Assembly (NCBI RefSeq): GCF_007786445.1
Contig: NZ_VNJI01000021.1
Coordinates: 1-64,000 of the forward strand
Direction of reading: 5' to 3'
DNA: 64,000 nucleotides
From: Paenibacillus cremeus
GTDB taxonomy: Bacteria > Bacillota > Bacilli > Paenibacillales > NBRC-103111
In this document: piece by piece, positions 43,692-51,093 of the stretch
Layout of the letters: each line of letters starts with the position of its first letter
How positions within the stretch are numbered: the first letter of the stretch is position 1
Notes under the pieces: generated by a model
The model's database searches: none
What the model was told of the DNA's origin: nothing
What the model saw: the letters and a program-made list of their open reading frames with translations, nothing else
Made by a program: the position numbers and the translations under genes

Positions 43692-44753
43692 CTATTCGCC
43701 TTGCAAGCTCGGGCTATGGACATGCAGATGATCCGCCACGGAATCCTTCTTCGCACGCAAGCGGCGAGTAACCTCCCGGAAGCTAACGAACGTTTTCTTG
43801 CCCTCATCCCAGAGGTGCAATCGCAGTGTACTGATGCTGGTACCCAGCGTGATGGTTGTGACGTGCTGCAGCGGCGGAGCAGCCTCGTGCGCCTTCTCCA
43901 GGTTGTAGTTTGGCACCTTTGGACTCAAATGATGAACGTGGTGGAACCCAATGTTGCCCGTGATCCACTGCAGCAGCTTCGGAAGCTTATAGTACGAGCT
44001 GCCCTCTACGGCCGCTTGGACATAGCTCCAGTCCGCTTCATTTTCAAAATAGGAGTCCTCAAACGTATGCTGCACATAAAACAGCCAAATCCCCAGCATC
44101 CCGGACACCATAGTAATCGGTCCTTGTACGAGCAGGAACGCCTGCCAGCCGATCGCCCAGATCAGCAGCGCATAGAGAGCCACCAGCAGCACATTCGTTA
44201 AGTAATTCCCCAAGCGCTCCTTGCGTCTAGCACCTTTGCGGTTAAACCGGTACTGCAGCAGGAACACAAAAATCGGTCCGAGGCCGAACATGACCAGCGG
44301 GTTCCGGTAGAAGCGATAAGCGACTCGATGCCACAGCGGGGCAGCCAAATATTCATCGACAGTAAGCATCCACAGGTCGCCGATGCCTCTTTTGTCGAGG
44401 TTGCTGCTGGTTGCGTGATGGATGGAGTGGCTGTTTTTCCACTGTTCATATGGACAAAGGGTCATAACCCCTGTAATTGTTCCGAGGATATCGTTGGCTA
44501 ACCGGTTCTTGAAGAAGGATTGATGACAGCAGTCATGAAAAATGATAAACGTCCGCACTACGAACCCCGAAGCGACAATGCACAAAGGAAGCGTGAGCCA
44601 GTACGAAACGGACAGGCTAAAATAGGCTCCATACCACAGCAGCAATAAAGGGCCTACGGTGTTCAAGAGCTGTAGGAGGCTCGATCGGGTATTAGATTTT
44701 TCATATGGAGCAACGTGCTTTTTTAAGCTGGCAATACCAGGTTGGTGGGACAT
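43692..44753 (-). CDS. des: membrane fatty acid desaturase (Des, acyl-lipid type)
   Basis: The 353-residue di-iron membrane enzyme inserts a double bond into membrane lipid acyl chains. The three histidine boxes are visible: 'FHDCCHQSFF', 'NSHSIHHATSS' and 'GFHHVHHLSPK'. Four or five membrane segments are present. AGGAGG precedes the ATG at 44753. Expression would be controlled by DesK/DesR encoded just downstream. Confidence 0.95.
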   Translation of the reverse strand: MSHQPGIASLKKHVAPYEKSNTRSSLLQLLNTVGPLLLLWYGAYFSLSVSYWLTLPLCIVASGFVVRTFIIFHDCCHQSFFKNRLANDILGTITGVMTLCPYEQWKNSHSIHHATSSNLDKRGIGDLWMLTVDEYLAAPLWHRVAYRFYRNPLVMFGLGPIFVFLLQYRFNRKGARRKERLGNYLTNVLLVALYALLIWAIGWQAFLLVQGPITMVSGMLGIWLFYVQHTFEDSYFENEADWSYVQAAVEGSSYYKLPKLLQWITGNIGFHHVHHLSPKVPNYNLEKAHEAAPPLQHVTTITLGTSISTLRLHLWDEGKKTFVSFREVTRRLRAKKDSVADHLHVHSPSLQGE

Positions 44754-44796
44754 GGTGCTTCCTCCTCAAGATGACGTGCGAGTTCAATCTACCCTG

Positions 44797-44865
44797 ATTA
44801 TAGAAAATGCAGCCCGCCGGCGTTAGTCATAAACGTCAACTCGAGGATATGACAAATGTCATGTC
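44797..44865 (-). promoter_or_regulatory. des promoter with probable DesR binding sites
   Basis: TATAAT for des lies on the reverse strand at 44797-44802; the -35 position (44820-44825, TAACGC) is poor, as expected for an activated promoter. A near-perfect palindrome, ATGACA-AA-TGTCAT (44849-44862), lies upstream, and a degenerate copy (GTCATAAACGTCAA, 44826-44839) sits 22 bases closer. Counting from the TATAAT, their centres would be near -65 and -43. DesR in B. subtilis protects about -28 to -77 of des, which agrees. Binding here is inferred. Confidence 0.6.
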
Positions 44866-44983
44866 CTGTCGGTGGTCTTTCTTTACGTTTTCTTCAATTC
44901 GCGTTAACATCCGTTTGATTCTTCTCCGTTCTGTTCGTCCTATAATTGAGATGGAAATCGATTCCAAGGGGAGTGTGATTCGT

Positions 44984-46846
44984 GTGAGGATCAAACGGGC
45001 CGTTCTGGCCGGCATTATGGCAAGCTCTTTAGCGGCAGGCTCGGCGTTCGCGGCACCGCTGAAGCCGGTTAACCATGCAGATTGGATGCTGAAAAAAATG
45101 GTTCTGGAAGGCGACGGAAGCGGACTGGCTCTGGCTCGTCCCGTTACCCTTGCGGAGGTTGTCACGCTGCTCGCGCGCTTGAAGGGCGAAACGAGCTTAA
45201 AGCCAGAGCCGGGATCGGCCTACTGGGCTTCCGCGGCGCTGACCTGGGCGAGCAAGCAGGGCCTGATCACCTCGGAGGAAGTCAAGCAGCCGGGTCAAGC
45301 CATCTCCGCGGCGCGCATCAACCAACTAGCCGGCAAGCTGGGCTACAGCCTGGCGCTTCCGGATCAGGAGCAAGTGACGCGGGGCAGCTTGTTCAACGCG
45401 GTGGGTGACGCCCTTACGCTGCATATTACCGTTGGTCATACGAACGATATCCACGGCCATATTGAGGAAAATAAGAACGGCAAGGAATTCGGCTACGCCA
45501 AAATCGCCACGCTCGTGAAGCAGTGGAGACAAGAAAATCCGAATTTCTTGCTGATGGATGCCGGCGATACGTTCCAAGGTACGGTATTCGTTAACCAATT
45601 TAAGGGCGAGTCGGTGGTGCCGATTCTTAACAGCCTTAACTACGATACGATGACCGCGGGCAACCACGAGTTCGACTACGGCTATGAGCAGCTGCTGAAG
45701 CTGAAGGATATGCTGGGGTATCCGGTCATTAACGCCAACGTGTTCAAATCGGACGATACGAACCTGCTCACTCCGGTCTACTATGCCACGGTGGGCGGCC
45801 AAAGGTTTTCTTTTATCGGCTTCGTAACCGATGAAACGCCGATTCTGACACATCCGGACAATGTCAAAGGCCTGACCTTCAAAAGCCCGGTGGAGGTGGC
45901 GAAGAAGCTCGTACCCGAGCTGAAGAAAAAAGTCGACCACGTCGTCGTCGTTTCTCATGTTGGAATCGATGTGGATCGGGAGATCGCTAAGCAGGTCCCT
46001 GGCATCGACTTCATCATCGGCGGGCATTCCCATACACCGATCCAAACGCCAGAGAACGTGAACGGTACCTACATCGTACAGGACTGGGAGTATGGCAAAT
46101 CGCTCGGACGGGCGGACCTGTATTACTATAAAAACGAGCTGGTTAACTTTACTGGTGGGCTGGCGGAATATGATGAAACGGTAGCCGACGATCCGCAAGT
46201 GGCCGAGATGGTGAAAAAAATCGTCAGCAGCATCGACAGCGCGCTCAATGTGGTTATTGCCCATGCCGATGTGCCGCTGGAAGGCGACCGTACGATCGTG
46301 CGTAAGCGCGAAAGCAATCTGGGGAATTTCATTACGGACGCGATGCTGGAAAAATCCAAGACGTTCAAAGGCTACGAGGCGGATATTGCGCTCACGAACG
46401 GCGGGGGCATCCGGACCCAGATTAATGCGGGTGATATTACGAAAAAAGCGCTCTACGACGTGCTGCCATTCCCCAACACGCTGGTCGTGCTGGAAGCCAA
46501 AGGCTCGGAAATCGCAGCCGCGATGGAAAATGGCGTGAGCCAGGTGGAGCTCGGTGCCGGACGTTTTCCGCAAATCAGCGGCATGAGCTTTTCGTATAAC
46601 CCAAGCAAGCCTGCGGGCCAGCGGGTTGTGGAGGTGAAGGTCGGCGGCAACCCGATCGATCCGAACAAAACCTACAAGCTGGTGACCAACGATTTTATCT
46701 CCAGCGGCGGCGACGGGTACGCGATGTTTATCGACAAGAAAGCGATGAACTCCGGAATCACGCTGTATGAGCTGGTGGAGGAAGCGATGACAACACAGAA
46801 AAACGTAAATCCTGCGGTAGATGGGCGAATCGTCGAGGTTCAGTAG
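44984..46846 (+). CDS. secreted 5'-nucleotidase/2',3'-cyclic phosphodiesterase with SLH-like region
   Basis: The 620-residue protein has a signal peptide ('AVLAGIMASSLAAGSAFA'), then residues about 30-140 that look like an SLH-type wall-binding module ('YWASAALTWASKQGLI', 'ISAARINQLAGKLGY'), then a UshA-type metallophosphatase ('VGHTNDIHGHIEE', 'LLMDAGDTFQG', 'MTAGNHEFDYG', 'VVSHVGID', 'IIGGHSHT') and a 5'-nucleotidase C-terminal domain ('ITDAMLEKSKTF', 'ALTNGGGIR', 'VTNDFISSGGDGY'). It would release phosphate and nucleosides outside the cell. The GTG at 44984 is ten bases after AAGGGGAG. TATAAT at 44941-44946 precedes it. Confidence 0.92.
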   Translation: MRIKRAVLAGIMASSLAAGSAFAAPLKPVNHADWMLKKMVLEGDGSGLALARPVTLAEVVTLLARLKGETSLKPEPGSAYWASAALTWASKQGLITSEEVKQPGQAISAARINQLAGKLGYSLALPDQEQVTRGSLFNAVGDALTLHITVGHTNDIHGHIEENKNGKEFGYAKIATLVKQWRQENPNFLLMDAGDTFQGTVFVNQFKGESVVPILNSLNYDTMTAGNHEFDYGYEQLLKLKDMLGYPVINANVFKSDDTNLLTPVYYATVGGQRFSFIGFVTDETPILTHPDNVKGLTFKSPVEVAKKLVPELKKKVDHVVVVSHVGIDVDREIAKQVPGIDFIIGGHSHTPIQTPENVNGTYIVQDWEYGKSLGRADLYYYKNELVNFTGGLAEYDETVADDPQVAEMVKKIVSSIDSALNVVIAHADVPLEGDRTIVRKRESNLGNFITDAMLEKSKTFKGYEADIALTNGGGIRTQINAGDITKKALYDVLPFPNTLVVLEAKGSEIAAAMENGVSQVELGAGRFPQISGMSFSYNPSKPAGQRVVEVKVGGNPIDPNKTYKLVTNDFISSGGDGYAMFIDKKAMNSGITLYELVEEAMTTQKNVNPAVDGRIVEVQ

Positions 46847-46860
46847 GTTTTGGATAATGC

Positions 46861-46900
46861 AAAAGGGGGGCCGCTGGAGTTGGAGAGCGGCCCCCTCTTA
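46861..46900. terminator. bidirectional terminator
   Basis: GGGGGCCGCT pairs with AGCGGCCCCC around GGAGTTGGAG, flanked by AAAA on the left and CTCTTA on the right; strongest read leftward for the kinase gene. Confidence 0.8.
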
Positions 46901-46906
46901 CTGCTG

Positions 46907-47347
46907 CTATGGCTGAAACGCTGTGACCTGGAACGTACCCTTTACGCTCGTTACTCGGTACAATACATCGAAGCCTTCGCTGTACTCGGGCTCCTGTAAC
47001 TGCTTCATGACGCTTCGGATACCGATCTCGGGCACGTGCTCCTTCCCCGTTCGGACCGCATTGCGTTTCATCGATTCGGCAAAATCCGGCTCGAAGTAAT
47101 AGCCCACGACTTGGAACTTGTGCTCTTTCGCAAGTGTGATGTACCTGCTCCTCGCCTCGGCCGTCGGGTTCGTATTGTCCACCACAAACGGCTGCTTCGC
47201 CTCGAACGAGGCCATCAAGTAAATGGTTTCCCGATGCCTGGTCCTCAGCATATCCATGTTGATCCGCATGTGCGAGCCAAAAAACCGCTCCTTAAAAAAG
47301 GTCGACTTCCCCGAAGCCTGAATCCCGATCAAAATTACACACTCCAC
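46907..47347 (-). CDS. polynucleotide kinase-like P-loop kinase
   Basis: The 146-residue kinase has Walker A 'GIQASGKSTFF', 'RINMDMLRTRHRE' (catalytic Asp of the PNK group), and 'FVVDNTNPTAEARSRYITLAKEHKFQVVGYYFE', which is the hallmark of the kinase domain of T4/PNKP-type polynucleotide kinases. It would phosphorylate 5'-OH RNA or DNA ends. The start codon is GTG, two bases after the Thg1-like gene. It has no phosphatase domain. Context with a Thg1-like polymerase and an RtcB remnant points to RNA end repair. Confidence 0.8.
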   Translation of the reverse strand: MECVILIGIQASGKSTFFKERFFGSHMRINMDMLRTRHRETIYLMASFEAKQPFVVDNTNPTAEARSRYITLAKEHKFQVVGYYFEPDFAESMKRNAVRTGKEHVPEIGIRSVMKQLQEPEYSEGFDVLYRVTSVKGTFQVTAFQP

Positions 47348-47349
47348 CG

Positions 47350-48087
47350 TTACTCATCCCTATCCAGATAGACGAATTGATTGATGTAGTCTCTATTTTG
47401 CGAAAACATCGGAATATCTAAATCCACTTTCCATTGGTACCTCTGCGCGTCCCCTTTGAAATAAGACTGTTTGGTGATGCACACGCCTCGTTTTTGCCAG
47501 ACGGGCAGATCATTCCAGTTGATTCCCTTATCCAGGAATAGCTTGTCCTGAAGCTGCTTCCCATTCAGCCCCTGCAATACCTCTTGTGAAAAATGAGCCT
47601 GGCTGACCATCGAAATGCTGTTCTTCGTCGCATCCTGCTGGCGCCACAGAAAGTAGTTTGTCACCTCATCGTGAGGCAATACCCACGCCCGGCTGTCAAA
47701 GGTCGCTAGTTCCTTATCGGGGTAAACCTTCCGAATTTCTTCATTAAACTTGGCCGTCGCTATGGAGGCGGATACGGACACCATTTTTTGGATGTTATTA
47801 TTAAACCACGACTGGGTGGTGAGCTTATCGTAATTCGTGAGCAGGATGGAGATCTCATCACTCTGATGGTACACCAGCTTGCAGCCCATCAGATTCTCCG
47901 CTAGGTATTTGCAGGTTTCCCAAAATGCTTGCGTCAGCCGCTCATCGAATGGCTTATCCAAGCCTCGAGTAAAGCTGTGAAAGTGGCAGCCGTCAATCCG
48001 CAGGATGACAGGCAGCCGCCGCGGCAAGGTGTGCCGGAAGGCGTTCTCGTACTCTTTCATGCGATTGCCGAAATCGTCTTTTTGCAT
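47350..48087 (-). CDS. Thg1-like protein (tRNA 3'-5' polymerase family)
   Basis: The 245-residue protein matches the tRNA(His) guanylyltransferase family in its bacterial Thg1-like form: 'FGNRMKEYENAFRHTLPRRLPVILRIDGCHFHSF', the metal-binding acids in 'LRIDG' and 'HQSDEISILL', 'FDSRAWVLPHDEVTNYFLWRQQDATKNSI', and 'WNDLPVWQKRGVCI'. Such enzymes add nucleotides 3' to 5' and repair 5'-truncated tRNAs. An unusual Cys follows the catalytic 'RIDG' where the family has Arg or Lys. AGGAGA is eight bases before the start. Confidence 0.9.
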   Translation of the reverse strand: MQKDDFGNRMKEYENAFRHTLPRRLPVILRIDGCHFHSFTRGLDKPFDERLTQAFWETCKYLAENLMGCKLVYHQSDEISILLTNYDKLTTQSWFNNNIQKMVSVSASIATAKFNEEIRKVYPDKELATFDSRAWVLPHDEVTNYFLWRQQDATKNSISMVSQAHFSQEVLQGLNGKQLQDKLFLDKGINWNDLPVWQKRGVCITKQSYFKGDAQRYQWKVDLDIPMFSQNRDYINQFVYLDRDE

Positions 48088-48127
48088 GGTTGGGGTCTCC
48101 TTTCTTGAGTAGTGTTACTAAACCCCA

Positions 48128-48343
48128 TTAATCTTTATACGGATCAAACTCGTCAGCCCCCGCCATGCAAACTCCGATTGGCTTCAGCACGTGAAGCACC
48201 TCAACCGTTTCTGCATGCGCATCGAGCACCTCCTGCAGCTTTCGATACACGAACGGACTCTCGTCGGTACCCGCACCGCGCAGTTCTACGCCATATGCCC
48301 GAACGGCCTCCTGCATTGGCTTGGGAGAAATTTGCCCGCCGGT
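48128..48343 (-). pseudogene. 3' remnant of an RtcB-type RNA ligase gene
   Basis: The frame ending in TAA at 48128 encodes 'YGVELRGAGTDESPFVYRKL' followed by 'EVLHVLKPIGVCMAGADEFDPYKD', which matches the C-terminus of RtcB-family RNA ligases. The GMP-binding His and metal ligand regions that make up the rest of the 400-480 residue enzyme are missing; similarity fades upstream of about 48320-48343. The remnant ends 40 bases before the Thg1-like gene on the same strand, so the original order was rtcB, Thg1-like, kinase. An ATG at 48316 exists but has no ribosome site. Confidence 0.7.
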
Positions 48344-48346
48344 GCT

Positions 48347-48870
48347 ATGAGCGAGAGCAAGCTCGACTGAACCGGACCCGACCGATGACGGATGCGGAAG
48401 AATTCGCTGAACTGGTCAACGCGGTCGTTCATTTCGAGAAAAAATATGACGGCACATATGAGGAAACGCTTGGCGCAAATCCGGAGCTTTCGTCTGACGA
48501 AGCCCGCGATGCCCAGCAGTGGAGGGGCTTGCTGCGATCGATAGAAAGGCGGGGAGCCGACGCTTGAGCAAATCACAATGCACGGCTAGACCGCCGTCAA
48601 GTATAACGCAATTAGAACGGGATTACGCACATATCCTAATGGACCCCGAGACGGGGATGGATCTGGATTGATCTCTTCCCGCAAATTTACACGCCATACG
48701 TTCGTCTTCGTCGATGGGTCTCGTTTGCTTGTGTTCATCCGCCCGAAGATACCAAGTTGACTAATATCACACGCTACCCCAACTTTTATCATCAGGAACT
48801 ACATACGATTATGGAGCATATTTTCTTCTCGCTTGTGGCGGCGAAAAAGATTTAAGGTGACTAACACTTT
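48347..48870 (+). other. mosaic of unrecognised gene fragments
   Basis: The forward strand carries at least three coding-like scraps without starts: 48313-48567, ending 'DEARDAQQWRGLLRSIERRGADA'; about 48616-48671, ending 'LMDPETGMDLD'; and about 48700-48855, ending 'FFSLVAAKKI'. None has a ribosome site or a recognised family. Their compositions look like protein C-termini. With the RtcB tail on the opposite strand, this stretch looks like a deletion scar that joined the ends of several genes. Confidence 0.5.
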
Positions 48871-48871
48871 T

Positions 48872-49621
48872 TTAATCACATTCTGGTATCTCCTTTAATA
48901 TGCTGGTGAGTTCAGGCAGTGCTCTAATAATTCGATACGGCTGATCCTCTGCCTTCGATGGAATTCCCTGTCCCTTATGATCAATCCAAATGCCTTTTAT
49001 GCCAATTCGCTGTGGAGCTACAATCTCCCATTGATAATTATCTCCGACCATCCAAGTATCTTCAGGACGGACATCCAATGCTTTTACTGCATGGAAATAA
49101 ATACGCTCATCCGGTTTTCCGATACCGAATTCACCTTCAACAAGGATGCAGTCAAAAAAGGGAGCCAGACCAAATTTGCGAATTTTTTCCCATTGCGGCT
49201 TAGCATTTCCGTTCGTTAATAAGGCTAACTTTAGACCACGACTTCGGAGATCGCGGATCGTCTCGATGGCATTAGGAAATAACGAAACTGCCTTATCACG
49301 TTCCTCCCCGTAAGTCCTCGCAATATTACCAGCTAATGCTTGGTCATCTATATTGAATTTCATTAACGCTGCGCCGATAATCTCCTGCCTTGCCTTGTAA
49401 AGGTCCAGCCTTCCTACGCGATGACGCTCCGGATCACTCCAATGCCATGAAGCTCTTTCCTTAATTCGCAATAGCAAATCTTCTGGATTAACATTGTTTT
49501 CTCCTGCTAGATGGTCCTGAATAGACTTCCTCCAGCACCCATCCGTATCTACACCTTGATCGTAAGCAAGGATGGTATCATCCATATCAAGCAGTATGGC
49601 TTTCGGTAATTGATCGTTCAT
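48872..49621 (-). CDS. HAD superfamily hydrolase
   Basis: The 249-residue phosphatase has motif I 'LLDMDDTILAYD', motif II 'LALLTNGNAKPQ', motif III Lys in 'GEFGIGKPDERIY' and motif IV 'TWMVGDNYQWEI'. The helical cap lies between motifs I and II (subfamily I). It is a soluble small-molecule phosphatase; substrate unknown. It appears monocistronic with a promoter in 49622-49743. Its codons are more AT-rich than most neighbours. Confidence 0.9.
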   Translation of the reverse strand: MNDQLPKAILLDMDDTILAYDQGVDTDGCWRKSIQDHLAGENNVNPEDLLLRIKERASWHWSDPERHRVGRLDLYKARQEIIGAALMKFNIDDQALAGNIARTYGEERDKAVSLFPNAIETIRDLRSRGLKLALLTNGNAKPQWEKIRKFGLAPFFDCILVEGEFGIGKPDERIYFHAVKALDVRPEDTWMVGDNYQWEIVAPQRIGIKGIWIDHKGQGIPSKAEDQPYRIIRALPELTSILKEIPECD

Positions 49622-49743
49622 TTTTCCACACTCCGAATAAAAGATTTCTGTATTAAGGTTGGTAACTCGTGGAGACCACGAACAGTTAAGACATTATGAT
49701 CTATTTCGTTGTATAAGGTTTTCAATATTAATGAAATTTAAGC

Positions 49744-50367
49744 TTACTCACATGTTGAATTTCTTAATATTAGGGATTGGAAGTGGAGATCGCCCTTTTC
49801 CTGTGGCACTACATTAAAGTAAACCAGTTCAAAAATGGAACTAACAAGCTCTCTTAGCCTTGCATCACTAAAAAAGGAAAAAAAGCGTTTTGGTTCACAC
49901 GAATCTTCCTCCCAGACTCCTTCGGAATCCCTTCCGCCATAAACCCCCATATAAAACAGTCCATTCGGTTTTAGTACTCTCTTGATCTCCATTAACACAC
50001 TGGAAATGTTTGCTTTGGGAACATGTAGCAGGCAGTTTAGTGCATATACGGCATCAAATGATTGGTCCGAATAGTCTAAGTGATAAAAATCCATGACAGA
50101 TGCATTTAAGCCTTTTTCCTTACATGCTTTTATCATTTCATCCGATATGTCTATACTTGTTGTGTCCAAGCCCCTGTCAAAAAAATAGAGGCTATCTTGC
50201 CCTGTTCCTGCTCCAATTTCAAGCAAAGATTTCTTTTCTTCATCCAGGAGAAGTTTTAAAAACTGTTCTCTTTCATCTACTTTCCACGATGATTTGTCAT
50301 GTTGATTACGGCGATGTGCATCGAAATTATACGCTTGTACTAGGTTACGTTTAAAAGCTGCATCCAT
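49744..50367 (-). CDS. class I SAM-dependent methyltransferase
   Basis: The 207-residue methyltransferase has motif I 'LLEIGAGTGQDSLYFFDRG', 'TTSIDISDEMIKACKEKG' (motif post I), 'FDAVYALNCLLHVPKANI' and 'RVLKPNGLFYMGVYGG'. The start at 50367 follows GAGGAGG; an earlier ATG adds 22 residues that do not fit the fold. The substrate is unknown. Codons are AT-rich, as in the HAD gene next door. Positions 50368-50553 upstream contain no gene. Confidence 0.9.
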   Translation of the reverse strand: MDAAFKRNLVQAYNFDAHRRNQHDKSSWKVDEREQFLKLLLDEEKKSLLEIGAGTGQDSLYFFDRGLDTTSIDISDEMIKACKEKGLNASVMDFYHLDYSDQSFDAVYALNCLLHVPKANISSVLMEIKRVLKPNGLFYMGVYGGRDSEGVWEEDSCEPKRFFSFFSDARLRELVSSIFELVYFNVVPQEKGDLHFQSLILRNSTCE

Positions 50368-50553
50368 GAATATAACCTCCTCATGCATAATGTATATGGG
50401 ACAATCGCTCCAAACAACGCAAAGCCAATCCAAACTACAAGAAGATCGTTACCCCCATTATTTTCCTTACCATTGTTATTGTATCACCTTACATATTTTG
50501 ATATATCGGATTATTTATTGTTCGATGCGCCCCTGTACTACAGTTCGTTACTT

Positions 50554-51092
50554 CTACATTCCCTCCACCAAACTACAATACCTCCGAAACCGTGCCAGCA
50601 CGCGGCTCACCTGCGAAGCCCGCTCCTCGAGCGTTCCTCTCAACAGGAAATACGGGATCCTCCGCATCGCGAGGTCCGCTAGAATCTGCTTCTGAAACAC
50701 CTGCCGCTGGACATCGCCGGAGCGATCCCAAGTATCTGCATACGGAATGTCCGTGTTGCAAACAAACACCAAATCATACCGCGACGCCGCCTCTACAGCC
50801 AATTCCGTTAGCCGAGGTGTAGCTTTGCCATGATAATAACGCGAAAACATGTACGTGGTGATCGCATTGGTATCGACATCCCGTGCGATCTGCACGAGCC
50901 GCTCTTCCCGCTCCAGATGCCCCTCGGCGATCTCCTCCAGCTGAACCAAAGTTAATCTTCGCGCCACTTGGTGCGTTTCCCAATATTCCCTGCCGTACTC
51001 CGGCGTCCACACCGTCTGATGTTGCTCCGCCAGATGGGCGGCTAGCGTCGTTTTACCCGTGGAAGGCGCGCCGAGAAGATAGCAATTGTCAA
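50554..51092 (-). pseudogene. NadR-like nicotinamide riboside kinase domain gene, probably frameshifted at the start
   Basis: The frame ending at 50554 encodes 'LLGAPSTGKTTLAAHLAEQH' (Walker A) and 'VWTPEYGREYWE', like the kinase domain of NadR, plus 'VFVCNTDIPYADTWDRSGD'. It has no start codon before Walker A: an in-frame TAA and only non-start codons precede it. A TTG at 51090-51092, one base after the upstream stop, starts 'LTIAI' in another frame that would join the kinase if one base were added near 51076. I infer a one-base deletion or an assembly error. It is the last gene of the NAD salvage operon. Confidence 0.72.
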
Positions 51093-51093
51093 C

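Noticed and set aside
44807..44983. N-terminal extension of the 5'-nucleotidase from an ATG at 44807
   Set aside because: It would put a non-signal stretch ahead of a perfect signal peptide and cross the promoter region; GTG 44984 has its own ribosome site.
45326..46573. 415-codon open frame antisense to the 5'-nucleotidase gene
   Set aside because: Shadow frame; His/Arg/Val-rich with no motif.
48112..48567. 151-codon forward open frame as a real gene
   Set aside because: Its first half is antisense to the RtcB tail and it has no ribosome site; only the last part looks like a coding scrap.
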